Numbered from the stretch's first letter, positions 1 through 8,786 are shown. The stretch is DNA of 40,297 nucleotides from Streptomyces sp. SID4985 (GCF_009863025.1 NZ_WWIR01000398.1:1-40297), one strand, 5' to 3'. Translations and numbers: made by a program. The notes: a model not told the origin generated them from the letters alone.

Positions 1-567
1 GGCGACCGGCCGGCCGTCGGCGCGGAGGGTCACGTGGTCGGGGGCGGGCGGGGCCGGGTCCTGGTCGTAGCCGCAGACCATCTCGTAGAACTTGACGACG
101 CGTTCGGTCTCGTAGGTGATCAACTCGGTCCACACCGGCAGGCCGTGGCGGTCGTCGCCCGGCGCCGTGGCGGGGTCCTTGTCCTCGCGCAGGCCGAAGA
201 CCGCGCCCGCCGGGTCCGCCGCGACCGCCGTGCGGCCCTCCCCGGCGCTGTCGAGCGGGCCGACGGCCACCGTGCCGCCGCACAGCCGGACCTGACCGGC
301 CGCCAGGTCCACGTCGTACGAGGTGAAGAACGGCGTCCAGGCGGCCGGAAGTTGACGGTCCGGCGGTGATTGGCCGATACCCGCCACCTCCTGCCCGTCC
401 AGCAGGGCCCGCGTCCGGCGCCCGGGGCCGGGCTCGAACTCCCAGCCGAACAGCGCCCCGTAGAACTCCTCGGCGGCGGCCGGCCGGTGTGTCAGCAGGC
501 TCACCCGCCAGGGTGCGCCGGGCGCACGCGACGCCCGGGGTACCGCCGCCTGCCGTGCCTGGGTCAT
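1..567 (-). CDS. VOC (glyoxalase/bleomycin-resistance fold) protein, 3' end cut by window
   Basis: The first 189 residues are visible; the gene runs off the left edge. Two VOC-like halves can be read. The first is near residues 20-110 (motif VSLLTHRPAAAEEFYGALF, then FTSYDVDL and ADPAGAVFGL). The second begins near residue 145 (WTELITYETERVVKFYEMV). This tandem layout is usual for streptomycete VOC proteins of about 250-260 residues, so roughly 65 residues are probably missing. The ATG at 567 follows a GGAGGGAGAG ribosome-binding site. VOC proteins are metal-dependent lyases, dioxygenases or drug-binding proteins, and the substrate here cannot be told. It is transcribed divergently from the sulfurtransferase gene across about 280 bases. 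Confidence 0.85.
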   Translation of the reverse strand, partial: MTQARQAAVPRASRAPGAPWRVSLLTHRPAAAEEFYGALFGWEFEPGPGRRTRALLDGQEVAGIGQSPPDRQLPAAWTPFFTSYDVDLAAGQVRLCGGTVAVGPLDSAGEGRTAVAADPAGAVFGLREDKDPATAPGDDRHGLPVWTELITYETERVVKFYEMVCGYDQDPAPPAPDHVTLRADGRPVA

Positions 568-845
568 CCGCCACTCTCCCTCCGGCCCCGCACGGGGGCC
601 GTGTCGCGTCCGCTCACCCGGAAGGGGCGCGCGTCACCCGAAGGGGGCGCACGCCCAGGGCGGAACCGGTGTCGGGTGTGCCGTACGTGCCTGGTGTCCC
701 GTACGGAGGAAAAGCCGTCCTCCCGCGCACGCGCCCGGCGCACGATGCGTGCCCGGTCGCGTACGCCCCGTGATCGTGTCCGTCCGGCCGAGCAGAGTAG
801 CCGTACCTGGACGCCGGGGCTACCCCTGGCGTATGGATGGACACC

Positions 846-1697
846 ATGACAGTCATCATTTCCCCGTCCGAGCTGGCCCAGGAGCTGTCCGGGCAGGCGC
901 CTCCCGTGCTGCTGGACGTCCGCTGGCAGCTCTCCGCGGCCAAGGCGGCGGGGGCGCCCGCCTTCGACGGCCGGGCCGAGTACGCGGCCGGGCACCTCCC
1001 CGGCGCGGTCTACGTCGACCTGGACCGCGAACTGGCCTCCACGCCCGGCGAGAAGGGCCGCCATCCGCTGCCCGACCTCGACGTCTTCGGCGCGGCCATG
1101 CGCCGCGCGGGCGTCTCCGCCGAGCGGCCCGTCGTGGTCTACGACGGTGGGCAGGGGTGGGCCGCCGCGCGCGCGTGGTGGCTGCTGCGCTGGACGGGTC
1201 ACCCGGACGTGAAGGTCCTGGACGGCGGGTTGACGGCCTGGGACGGTCCGCTGTCCACCGACCGACCCGCCCCGGCGGAGGGCGACTTCGAGCCGTCTCC
1301 CGCGCCGACCGGCGTCCTGGACGCGGACGGCGCCGCCGAACTCGCGGGCGTCGGCGTGCTGTTCGACGCGCGGGCGGGGGAGCGGTACCGGGGCGAGGTC
1401 GAGCCCATCGACCGGGTCGGCGGCCACATCCCGGGCGCGGTGTCGGCGCCGACGACGGAGAACGTGGGCCCCGACGGCCGCTTCCTGGCCGCCGCCGACC
1501 TGCGCGACCGCTTCAAGGCGCTGGGCGTGTCCGACGACGCCCCGGTGGGCGTCTACTGCGGCTCGGGCGTCTCGGGCGCGCACGAGGTGCTGGCCCTCGC
1601 GGTCGCGGGCATCCCGGCGGAGCTGTACGTCGGCTCCTGGTCGGAGTGGTCCGCCGATCCGTCCCGCCCGGTCGCGGTGGGGCCGGACCCCCGGTAG
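846..1697 (+). CDS. sseA: Sulfurtransferase, two rhodanese domains (3-mercaptopyruvate type)
   Basis: A 283-residue protein with tandem rhodanese domains: an inactive N-terminal one (LLDVRWQL, then AAGHLPGAVYVDLD) and a catalytic C-terminal one. The persulfide-forming cysteine is about C238 in the loop CGSGVSG. A CG(S/T)GV loop is characteristic of mercaptopyruvate sulfurtransferases, whereas thiosulfate-specific rhodaneses have a basic loop (CRKG). It is therefore expected to move sulfur from 3-mercaptopyruvate to thiol or cyanide acceptors in the cytoplasm. The ATG at 846 was chosen because GGATGG lies 5 bases upstream; an in-frame ATG at 837 would add three residues. A strong hairpin follows the stop, and sepH converges from the other side. 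Confidence 0.9.
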   Translation: MTVIISPSELAQELSGQAPPVLLDVRWQLSAAKAAGAPAFDGRAEYAAGHLPGAVYVDLDRELASTPGEKGRHPLPDLDVFGAAMRRAGVSAERPVVVYDGGQGWAAARAWWLLRWTGHPDVKVLDGGLTAWDGPLSTDRPAPAEGDFEPSPAPTGVLDADGAAELAGVGVLFDARAGERYRGEVEPIDRVGGHIPGAVSAPTTENVGPDGRFLAAADLRDRFKALGVSDDAPVGVYCGSGVSGAHEVLALAVAGIPAELYVGSWSEWSADPSRPVAVGPDPR

Positions 1698-1722
1698 ACA
1701 CACTGGAGGCGAGCACGCGGAA

Positions 1723-1747
1723 GCGGGGGCGCTGAACACGCCCCCGC
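1723..1747. terminator. Hairpin terminator between convergent genes
   Basis: Perfect 9-bp stem (gcgggggcg / cgcccccgc) with a 7-base loop, midway between the convergent sulfurtransferase and sepH genes. There is no U-tract, as is common for actinobacterial terminators. It could serve both strands. Confidence 0.6.
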
Positions 1748-1795
1748 AGTAAGCCTATTCGCACAAACGGTCGTACGACCTGTTTGCTCCCGCCG

Positions 1796-2839
1796 CTACT
1801 CCTGCTTCTTGCGCCGCGTCCCGAAGACGATCTCGTCCCAGCTGGGCACGGCGGCCCTGCGTCCGGGGCGCACCCCGTCGGCCTCGGCCTGGCGGTCGGT
1901 GGCGCCCACGAGCCGGTCGCGGTGGCTGCCGACCGAGCGGGGCATGAGCACGTCCGCGTACGCGGAACCGGCCGACGCGGCGGGCGCCGGGGGCTCCTCC
2001 GCCTCGGGCTCCTCGGGAGGTGCCTCCTCGGTCTCCGGCGGCCGCTCCGGCACCACCAGATCGCCCCGGAAGCTCGGCACGGCCTCCAACAGGCTGGTCA
2101 GCGAGTCCCGTTCACCGGCGGTGGTCTCCTCGACGGGCTCCGACGCCTGCGCGGGCAGGCTCGGCCGGTCGCGGTCGCCCCGCTCCAGGGCACGGTCCAT
2201 CGTGCGGTCGCGCGGCAGCCGGGCGATGCGCGGCACGAACGGGAAGCTCGGCTCCGCCGAGCCGAGGTCGTCGGACTCCCCGATCAGCGAGCGTGCCTCG
2301 TCGTCCACGGCCTGGACCAGACGGCGCGGCGGGTCGTACGTCCAGCTCGCGGAGTGCATCTCACCGGCGACCCGGTAGACGAGCAGCACCTCCCAGGTGC
2401 CGTCGTCGCGGCGCCAGGAGTCCCACTGCACGGTGTCCTTCTCGGCGCCGCGCAGCAACAGCCGTTCCTGGACGGCCTCGCCGAGCGGCGGGCCGGAGTT
2501 CTCGCCGGGGCGGCGGACGGAGGTCTTGCGGGCGCGCTCGGCCATGAAGGCGCGCTCGGCGAGGACGGGGCCCTCGAAGCGTCGGACCCGGTCGACGGGG
2601 ATGCCGGCGAGCTGGGCGACCTCTTCCGCGGTGGCCCCTGCCCGTATCCGCGCCTGGATGTCACGGGGGCGGAGGTGGCTCTCCACCTCGATCTCGATCT
2701 GGCCGAGGCGCGGGCGGTCACCGCGCACGGCGGCGCGCAGCCGCTCGTCGATCGGAAGGGTGTACTCCGTCGCGTCGGCAGCCTTGAGCACCAGCCGTGT
2801 GCCGTCATTCGAGACGGCCACGACACGCAGTTCGGGCAT
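1796..2839 (-). CDS. sepH: Septation protein SepH
   Basis: A 347-residue protein matching the SepH family (formerly DUF3071), which binds FtsZ and promotes its assembly during sporulation septation and vegetative cross-wall formation in Streptomyces. The N-terminus starts MPELRVVAVSNDGTRLVLK. A helix-turn-helix-like segment follows (GATAEEVAQLAGIPVDRVRR, about residues 78-97). The middle (about 195-300) is acidic, proline-rich and probably disordered. The extreme C-terminus carries the conserved tail PSWDEIVFGTRRKKQE. The ATG at 2839 is preceded by GGGAGG; longer in-frame readings upstream lack family similarity. It appears monocistronic. The HTH is thought to act in FtsZ contact rather than as a classical transcription factor domain. 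Confidence 0.93.
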   Translation of the reverse strand: MPELRVVAVSNDGTRLVLKAADATEYTLPIDERLRAAVRGDRPRLGQIEIEVESHLRPRDIQARIRAGATAEEVAQLAGIPVDRVRRFEGPVLAERAFMAERARKTSVRRPGENSGPPLGEAVQERLLLRGAEKDTVQWDSWRRDDGTWEVLLVYRVAGEMHSASWTYDPPRRLVQAVDDEARSLIGESDDLGSAEPSFPFVPRIARLPRDRTMDRALERGDRDRPSLPAQASEPVEETTAGERDSLTSLLEAVPSFRGDLVVPERPPETEEAPPEEPEAEEPPAPAASAGSAYADVLMPRSVGSHRDRLVGATDRQAEADGVRPGRRAAVPSWDEIVFGTRRKKQE

Positions 2840-3320
2840 GGGGACCTCCCGGGTGGTGCCTGCCGACGTCACGTGCGTCGCTGCTTCCGCTAGTCGAGTG
2901 TGGCCTGCCCGGGTGCAGCCTGCCACAACCTTGCCGAGTTGCCCGGCGTGTCGGGCTCGGGCCCGAGTGCGCCGTTATGGCACGGTTACTTGTTCGCAAC
3001 GCTAAGTGACGAACTCCATCACCCTGTGCAAGTAGTCCCCTCCCGGCGGTCCTGCGAGGCCCCGGACATCCTGGTGGGAGACCGGGCCCAGGGCTCGCAA
3101 CAGTACTCCATTCGGACCACGCGCGTGGATTGGCGCGCCGCCCGAGTTCTGACAAGGGGTGCGTCTCGGCCGTGCGCGAGTCGGTCTGATCGGTCATCAA
3201 CGTGGCGAACTTCACGCAATCGACAGAAACGGAACTAAAGGTTTCGCCCATACGTCCCTTCCTCGTGCAAATAGCCGGTCAAGGCCGGTCAGGTATGGGA
3301 AAGGCAGGCAGGTTCCGGGT
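2840..3320. other. 481-base intergenic region, divergent promoters
   Basis: This lies between the sepH start and a divergent membrane-protein gene. It is less GC-rich than its flanks and no coding sequence convinces in any frame. It should hold the sepH promoter, and it contains an ECF-sigma-like promoter for the rightward gene (see 3231-3256). No tRNA or recognised riboswitch was seen. Confidence 0.5.
3231..3256 (+). promoter_or_regulatory. Putative ECF sigma (SigE-like) promoter
   Basis: GGAACT at 3231-3236 and CGTC at 3253-3256, separated by 16 bases. This matches the general ECF pattern (-35 GGAAC, -10 CGTC) and lies 65 bases upstream of the membrane-protein start. Identification is by eye only. 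Confidence 0.35.
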
Positions 3321-4079
3321 ATGGGTGAGACGCCCGAGACGGGTCGCAAGCGGTTCGACCTGAGCGTGCCCCAGGTGGCGGGCAGCGCGCTGGCCGCCGT
3401 CGTGGCGGCCAAACTGGCCTCCTACTTCGGGGTGTACGGCACGATCTTCGGCGCGGGGGTCGTCAGCATCGTGGCCACCTGCGGCGGCTCCGTCTTCCAG
3501 CAGGTCTTCCGGCGCACCGGAGAGCAGCTGCGCGAGGCCAAGACAAGCGGCCGGCCGAGGGCGCACGGGGCCGGTGAAGCAGCCGCCGTACCGGGGGAGT
3601 TCGGCGCGGGCACCGTCTACCGCGCGCGGGTGAAGAGCTGGAGGCGCCCGCTCGTCGCGGCCGCGCTCGTCTTCGGCGTGACCATGGCCGGTATCACCGT
3701 CTACGAGCTGGTCTCCGGCAGCAGCTTCAGCGGCGGAAAGGGCACCACGGTCAGCGACGCGGTCGGCGGCCGGAAGCCCTCACCCCACAAGTCCCCGGCC
3801 CCCGCACCCTCCTGGATCCCGTCCACCGGCACGGAGACGACCTCCCCGGGCGAGACCGCCCCGTCGGACGGCGGCGGTACGACGGCTCCGGCGACCCCCG
3901 ACCCGAGCGCGAGCCCGAACCCGCCGGGCGGGCAGGACGCCGTGCCCAGCCCCGGCGCGACCACCCCGGCGCCGACGACGACGGACGCGCCGACCGCGAG
4001 CCCTACTCCCCGAGAATCCGCCGGGAGTAGTCGTTCTGGAACAGCCGTTCCGGATCAAGGCGGTTCCGCAACGCCCTGA
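3321..4079 (+). CDS. Membrane-anchored protein with Pro/Thr/Ser-rich extracytoplasmic tail
   Basis: A 252-residue protein of unknown function. A glycine/alanine-rich hydrophobic segment at about residues 14-55 (AAVVAAKLASYFGVYGTIFG) could form one or two helices. A charged linker follows, then a clear transmembrane helix at about 113-136 (RRPLVAAALVFGVTMAGITV). The last 105 residues are low-complexity P/T/S/G, as in cell-wall-spanning or mucin-like tails. The ATG at 3321 was chosen because family-like sequence starts there; the SD is weak. The last 77 bases overlap the 3' end of the convergent oxidase gene, so the tail's final 25 residues are antisense to conserved oxidase sequence. An ECF-type promoter upstream would suggest envelope-stress control. 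Confidence 0.75.
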   Translation: MGETPETGRKRFDLSVPQVAGSALAAVVAAKLASYFGVYGTIFGAGVVSIVATCGGSVFQQVFRRTGEQLREAKTSGRPRAHGAGEAAAVPGEFGAGTVYRARVKSWRRPLVAAALVFGVTMAGITVYELVSGSSFSGGKGTTVSDAVGGRKPSPHKSPAPAPSWIPSTGTETTSPGETAPSDGGGTTAPATPDPSASPNPPGGQDAVPSPGATTPAPTTTDAPTASPTPRESAGSSRSGTAVPDQGGSATP

Positions 4080-5322
4080 ACTCCCCGAAACGCGGATACA
4101 CCCGATCGAAGTACTCCGCGTCACGGGTGTGCACCTTCCCCCAATGGGGTCGCCCCTCGTGCGCGGTGAAGATCCGCTCGGCCACGCTGAAATAGGCGTG
4201 GTACGGCGTGCCCCGGTACATGTGGACCGCGATGTACGCGCTGTCCCGGCCCGACGCGGTGGAGAGCGTGATGTCGTCGGCCGGGGCGGTGCGCACCTCG
4301 ACCGGGAAACTGACGCGCAGCCCGGACCGCTCGACGGCCGCCTTCAGTTCGCGGAGCGTCTCGGCCAGCGCCGCGCGCGGCACCGCGTACTCCATCTCCA
4401 CGAACCGGACCCGGCGCGGCGAGGTGAAGACCTTGTACGGGATGTCGGTGTACGACCGCGCGGAGAGCGCCCCGCTGGAGATCCGGGCGATGGCCGGGAC
4501 GCTCGCGGGCGCCGCGCGGCCGACCCACTGGGCCACCTGGAAGACGCCGTTGGAGAGGAACTCGTCCTCGAACCAGCCGGCCGGCTGCCCCACCGGACGT
4601 GCCGGACCCGCGCTGCGGTTGTTGCGCTTGGTGTTGGTGCTGCCGGTGTGCGGGAACCAGTAGAACTCGAAGTGCTCGTTCTCCGCCCACAGTTGGTCGA
4701 ACTCCGCCAGCACGCGGTCCAGCGGCATCGGCTCCTCGCGGGCGTGCAGCAGGAACAGTGGCTCCACGGCGAAGGTGACGGCCGTGACGATCCCGAGGGC
4801 GCCGAGCCCGATCCGGGCCGCCGCGAAGACCTCGGGGTTCTTCTCCCGCGAGCAGGTGAGCACCGAGCCGTCGGCGGTGACCAGTTCGAGCGCGGTGATC
4901 TGCGCCGCGATCGAGCCCGACTCGCGGCCCGTGCCATGGGTGCCGGTGCTGACCGCCCCGGCCACGGTCTGCTCCATGATGTCGCCCATGTTGGCCAGCG
5001 ACAGGCCCTCGCGCGCCAGGGCCGCGTTGAGCCGCTTGAGCGGGGTGCCCGCCTCGACGGTGACGGTCATCGCCGTACGGTCGATCTTGCGGATGCCGGT
5101 GAGCAGTTCGGGCCGTATCTGCACCCCGTCGGTCGCGGCTATGGAGGTGAACGAGTGGCCCGTACCCACCGGTTTGACCCGCAGGCCCTCCTCGGCGGCC
5201 TTCCGCACCTCGGCCGCCAGTTCCTCCACCGAGGCCGGAGTCACCTGCCGGACCGGACGGGCGGTCACATTGCCGCCCCAGTTACGCCACGTGCCGTGCT
5301 TCCCGCTCGCCGTGCTGCTCAA
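4003..5322 (-). CDS. D-arabinono-1,4-lactone oxidase family FAD oxidoreductase
   Basis: A 439-residue flavoprotein of the ALO/L-gulonolactone oxidase/alditol oxidase group. An N-terminal PCMH-type FAD domain includes GTGHSFTSIA (the histidine region used for flavin attachment in this group) and GDIMEQTVAGAVSTGTHG. The C-terminal ALO substrate domain carries the typical PHWGKVH motif and ends FQNDYSRRILGE. It probably oxidises an aldonolactone or sugar alcohol, reducing O2 to H2O2. The TTG at 5322 is the best start: GGGGAGG lies 5 bases upstream and the reading MSSTASGKHGTWRNW fits the family. The start lies inside the MFS gene (41-base overlap), so the two are probably translationally coupled. 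Confidence 0.88.
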   Translation of the reverse strand: MSSTASGKHGTWRNWGGNVTARPVRQVTPASVEELAAEVRKAAEEGLRVKPVGTGHSFTSIAATDGVQIRPELLTGIRKIDRTAMTVTVEAGTPLKRLNAALAREGLSLANMGDIMEQTVAGAVSTGTHGTGRESGSIAAQITALELVTADGSVLTCSREKNPEVFAAARIGLGALGIVTAVTFAVEPLFLLHAREEPMPLDRVLAEFDQLWAENEHFEFYWFPHTGSTNTKRNNRSAGPARPVGQPAGWFEDEFLSNGVFQVAQWVGRAAPASVPAIARISSGALSARSYTDIPYKVFTSPRRVRFVEMEYAVPRAALAETLRELKAAVERSGLRVSFPVEVRTAPADDITLSTASGRDSAYIAVHMYRGTPYHAYFSVAERIFTAHEGRPHWGKVHTRDAEYFDRVYPRFGEFRALRNRLDPERLFQNDYSRRILGE

Positions 5323-6523
5323 CGGTGCCTCCCCGACCCGTGACCGGCCTGCTGAGCCGGCGGTACCCGAGGAACCCGACCGCGACCGCGACGGCCCCGG
5401 CGGCGGCCGGAACCCCGTACCCGGCACGTGCCCCGGCGGCGTCGATCACCCAGCCGGCCGCGGACGAGCCGAGCGCGACACCGACGGCGAGGCCGGTACC
5501 CACCCAGGTCATGCCCTCGGTGAGGTTCGCGCGAGGTACGTGCTCTTCGACGAGGGACATCGTCGTGATCATCGTCGGTGCGACGGACAGTCCCGCAACG
5601 AACAGCGCCACGGCCAGGAGCGGCAGGTTCCCGACCAGTAGGAGGGGGATCATACTCACGGCCATCGTCGCCAGGCCCAGCAGCCACCGGCGCTCGGGCC
5701 GCCCTGCGAACCGCAGCAGGCCGAAGACCAGCCCGGCCGTGCAGGAACCGGCCGCGTACACGGCGAGCACCATGCTCGCCGCGCCCTTGTGCCCGCGCTC
5801 CTCGGCGAAGGCCACGGTCGCCACGTCGACCGCGCCGAAGATCGTGCCCGTCGCCGTGAAGGCCAGCACCAGCACCTGGAGGCCCTTCGAGCGCAGCACG
5901 CTGCCGCCGACGTGGTTCTCGTCGCGCGGGTGCGGCACCGGCTCGGTGGCCCGCTGGGCGGTCAGCCAGAAGACGCCGACGGCCAGGAAACAGCCCGCGA
6001 GCAGCGGGCCCGCCTCCGGGAACCAGGCCGTGGACAGGCCCACCGAGACGATCGGGCCGACGATGAAGCACACCTCGTCGACGACCGACTCGAACGAGTA
6101 CGCCGTGTGCAGCTTCGGGGTGCCGCCGTACAGCGCCGCCCAGCGGGCCCGGACCATCGCGCCGAGGCTCGGCACCGAGCCGATCGCGGCGGAGAACACG
6201 AACAGCGTCCAGTCCGGCCAGCGGAAGTGCGCGGCCAGCAGGAGCCCGGTGGCGGCGGTCAGCGCGACCATGGTGGCCGGGCGCAGCACCCTGCGCTGCC
6301 CGTGCCGGTCCACCAGCCGGGATATCTGCGGCCCGATCACGGCGGCGGACAGCGCGATGGTGGCCGTGAGCGCGCCCGCGAGACCGTAGCGCCCGGTGAG
6401 CTGCGAGATCATCGTGATCACGCCGATGCCCATCATGGACAGCGGCATCCGGCCGACGAGACCGGCGGCGGCGAAGCGCTTGGTGCCCGGTTCGGTGAAC
6501 AGGGCGCGGTAGGGGCTGGGCAC
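5282..6523 (-). CDS. MFS transporter, 12-TM, possibly iron-regulated
   Basis: A 413-residue major facilitator with a family-typical N-terminus (PSPYRALFTEPGTKRFAAAG), a cytoplasmic loop SRLVDRHGQRRVLRPAT between helices 2 and 3, and about 12 hydrophobic segments. The substrate is unknown. The GTG at 6523 has GGAG 7 bases upstream and fits the usual start; an ATG at 6610 would add 29 residues without family character and would sit only 12 bases from the iron-box-like palindrome at 6622-6637. That palindrome suggests repression by DmdR/IdeR when iron is plentiful, which would fit a siderophore or metal-related exporter, but this is inference. The 3' end overlaps the oxidase gene. Confidence 0.85.
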   Translation of the reverse strand: MPSPYRALFTEPGTKRFAAAGLVGRMPLSMMGIGVITMISQLTGRYGLAGALTATIALSAAVIGPQISRLVDRHGQRRVLRPATMVALTAATGLLLAAHFRWPDWTLFVFSAAIGSVPSLGAMVRARWAALYGGTPKLHTAYSFESVVDEVCFIVGPIVSVGLSTAWFPEAGPLLAGCFLAVGVFWLTAQRATEPVPHPRDENHVGGSVLRSKGLQVLVLAFTATGTIFGAVDVATVAFAEERGHKGAASMVLAVYAAGSCTAGLVFGLLRFAGRPERRWLLGLATMAVSMIPLLLVGNLPLLAVALFVAGLSVAPTMITTMSLVEEHVPRANLTEGMTWVGTGLAVGVALGSSAAGWVIDAAGARAGYGVPAAAGAVAVAVGFLGYRRLSRPVTGRGGTVEQHGEREARHVA

Positions 6524-6621
6524 GGCGGTCTCCGTTGTCCGGTGCGGGCGGTCCTGCTGCGGGGTGCGGACGGTCGCGCCGCATGGCTGTAAGGCGCGAA
6601 AGAGGCGCATACAGCTTACGA

Positions 6622-6637
6622 GTTAGGCAACCCTAAC
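6622..6637. promoter_or_regulatory. Putative DmdR/IdeR iron box
   Basis: Perfect palindromic arms gttagg / cctaac around caac. Extended to 19 bases it matches about 13 positions of the DtxR-family consensus TTAGGTTAGGCTAACCTAA. It lies between the divergent MFS and ferrochelatase genes, so it could control either. Both are plausible iron-linked targets. Confidence 0.5.
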
Positions 6638-6718
6638 GCACCAGGTCAGCACGGGATACGTGGTGGCGGCACCGGGTCGTTTTCCCGGCTGTCGGTGCCG
6701 GGTGGCAGGATCGGAGGC

Positions 6719-7861
6719 ATGCCAGACGCGCTCGATGTCCCCCCGCCGGACGCCGGTCCCTACGACGCCCTCCTCCTGCTCTCCTTCGGCGGCCCCGAGG
6801 GCCCCGAAGACGTGGTCCCGTTCCTGGAGAACGTCACGCGCGGGCGTGGCATCCCCAGGGAACGCCTCAAGGAGGTCGGACAGCACTACTTCCTGTTCGG
6901 CGGCGTCAGCCCGATCAACGAGCAGAACCGCGAGCTGCTCGACGCCCTGCGCAAGGACTTCGCCGAGCACGGCCTCGACCTGCCGGTCTACTGGGGCAAC
7001 CGCAACTGGCAGCCGTATCTGACCGACACCCTGCGCGAGATGACCGCCGACGGCCGCCGCCGCGTCCTGGTCCTCGCCACCAGCGCCTACGCGTCGTACT
7101 CCGGCTGCCGCCAGTACCGCGAGAACCTGGCCGACGCGCTCGCCACGCTGGAGGCCGAGGGCCTGGAGCCGCCCAGGGTCGACAAGCTGCGGCACTACTT
7201 CAACCACCCCGGCTTCGTCGAGCCCATGACCGAGGGTGTGCTGCGCGCGCTCGCCGACCTCCCCGAGGAGGTCCGCGACGGCGCCCACATCGCCTTCACC
7301 ACGCACTCCATCCCGCTCACGGCCGCCGACACCTCGGGCCCGGCCGAGGGCCACGGGGACGGCGGCGCCTACGTCCGCCAGCACCTGGAGGTCGCCCGGC
7401 TGATCGCCGACGCGGTCCGCGAGCGCACCGGCGTCGACCACCCCTGGCAGCTCGTCTACCAGTCCCGCTCCGGCGCCCCGCACATCCCCTGGCTGGAGCC
7501 GGACATCTGCGACCACCTGGAGGAGCGGCACGCGGCCGGAGTCCCCGCCGTCGTCATGGCGCCCATCGGCTTCGTCTCCGACCACATGGAGGTCCTCTAC
7601 GACCTCGACACGGAGGCCACCGCCAAGGCCGCGGAGCTGGGCCTGCCGGTGCGCCGCTCGGCCACGGTCGGCGCCGACCCGCGCTTCGCCGCCGCCGTGC
7701 GCGAGCTGATCGAGGAGCGGGCCGCCACCGAGCGCGGCGAGCGGGTCACCCCGTGCGCCCTCGGCGCCCTCGGTGCGAGCCACGACCTCTGCCCCGTCGG
7801 CTGCTGCCCGGCCCGCGCCCCGCGCCCGGCCGCCGCCGGTGCCGACAGCCCCTACGCGTGA
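6719..7861 (+). CDS. hemH: Coproporphyrin III ferrochelatase
   Basis: A 380-residue class I ferrochelatase. In Actinobacteria this enzyme (also called CpfC) inserts Fe2+ into coproporphyrin III in the coproporphyrin-dependent heme pathway. It is cytosolic or membrane-associated. Visible marks are [15 protein letters not shown] at the N-terminus, [17 protein letters not shown] (metal-binding histidine) and [19 protein letters not shown]-terminal cysteine cluster (C346, C358, C362, C363) plus C130 resembles the [2Fe-2S] ligands known in actinobacterial enzymes. The ATG at 6719 is the family start, but GGAGG is only one base away, too close for normal use; an in-frame GTG at 6695 is possible. 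The monophosphatase gene follows after 8 bases. Confidence 0.95.
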   Translation: MPDALDVPPPDAGPYDALLLLSFGGPEGPEDVVPFLENVTRGRGIPRERLKEVGQHYFLFGGVSPINEQNRELLDALRKDFAEHGLDLPVYWGNRNWQPYLTDTLREMTADGRRRVLVLATSAYASYSGCRQYRENLADALATLEAEGLEPPRVDKLRHYFNHPGFVEPMTEGVLRALADLPEEVRDGAHIAFTTHSIPLTAADTSGPAEGHGDGGAYVRQHLEVARLIADAVRERTGVDHPWQLVYQSRSGAPHIPWLEPDICDHLEERHAAGVPAVVMAPIGFVSDHMEVLYDLDTEATAKAAELGLPVRRSATVGADPRFAAAVRELIEERAATERGERVTPCALGALGASHDLCPVGCCPARAPRPAAAGADSPYA

Positions 7862-7869
7862 GGAGCCAC

Positions 7870-8718
7870 GTGACGACCCCGCACTCCGACCTGCCCGACG
7901 ACCTGCGCGACGACGGGCTCGACGACCTCCTCGGCCTGGCCCTGGAGGCCGCCCGCCGCGCCGGTGAGCTGCTGCGCGACGGCCGTCCGGCCGACCTCGC
8001 CGTGGCCAGGACCAAGTCCAGCCCCATCGACGTCGTCACGGAGATGGACATCGCGGCGGAGAAGCTGATCACCGACCTGATCTCCGAGCGCCGCCCCGAC
8101 GACGGCTTCCTCGGCGAGGAGGGCGCCGCCTCCGAGGGCACCAGCGGGGTCCGCTGGGTGATCGACCCGCTCGACGGCACGGTGAACTACCTCTACGGGC
8201 TGCCGACCTGGGCGGTGTCCATCGCCGCCGAGCTGGACGGCGAGACCGTCGTCGGCGTCGTCGCGGCCCCGCTGCGCGGCGAGACGTACCACGCGGTGCG
8301 CGGCGGCGGAGCCTTCGCCACCGGTGCCTGGGAGGGCGAGCGCGCCCTCGCCTGCCGCCCGGCCGCCCCGCTGGACCAGGCGCTCGTCGCCACCGGCTTC
8401 AACTACGTCACCGACGTCCGCGCCCACCAGGCCCAGGTGGCCGCCCGGGTGCTCCCGCTGGTCCGGGACATCCGGCGGGGCGGCTCGGCGGCGATCGAGC
8501 TGTGCGACGTGGCCTCGGGCCGGCTGGACGGCTACTGGGAGCGCGGGCTCAACCCCTGGGACTACGCCGCCGGTGCCCTCATCGCCCGTGAGGCGGGCGC
8601 GGTGACCGGTGGACGCCCCGGAGAGCCCGAGTCACCCGCCCTGACGTTCGCGGCCACCCCGGCCGTCTTCGAGGCGCTCCAGCCGCTCCTGGAGGACTTC
8701 GGGGCCTGGCACGACTGA
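7870..8718 (+). CDS. suhB: Inositol monophosphatase family protein
   Basis: A 282-residue Mg2+-dependent phosphatase of the IMPase/FIG superfamily. Metal-binding motifs are present in order: GEE near residue 82, WVIDPLDGTVNY at about 96-107, and NPWDYAAGALI at about 228-238. Likely substrates are inositol-1-phosphate or a related sugar phosphate; some relatives dephosphorylate histidinol phosphate or NADP. The GTG at 7870 has AGGAG 4 bases upstream and starts 8 bases after the ferrochelatase stop, so the two are probably one operon. An unusually long perfect hairpin ends the unit. As I recall, suhB also begins the syntenic block in mycobacteria. Confidence 0.92.
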   Translation: MTTPHSDLPDDLRDDGLDDLLGLALEAARRAGELLRDGRPADLAVARTKSSPIDVVTEMDIAAEKLITDLISERRPDDGFLGEEGAASEGTSGVRWVIDPLDGTVNYLYGLPTWAVSIAAELDGETVVGVVAAPLRGETYHAVRGGGAFATGAWEGERALACRPAAPLDQALVATGFNYVTDVRAHQAQVAARVLPLVRDIRRGGSAAIELCDVASGRLDGYWERGLNPWDYAAGALIAREAGAVTGGRPGEPESPALTFAATPAVFEALQPLLEDFGAWHD

Positions 8719-8732
8719 GCGGTACCGCCACG

Positions 8733-8772
8733 CGAGTGGGCCCCGGCGGATCTCTCCGCCGGGGCCCACTCG
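8733..8772. terminator. Strong bidirectional hairpin terminator
   Basis: An 18-bp perfect stem with a 4-base loop (tctc), starting 15 bases after the monophosphatase stop and also facing the convergent small gene at 8787-8960. It is one of the most stable hairpins in the window. Confidence 0.85.
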
Positions 8773-8786
8773 ACTGCCGGGGCCGG

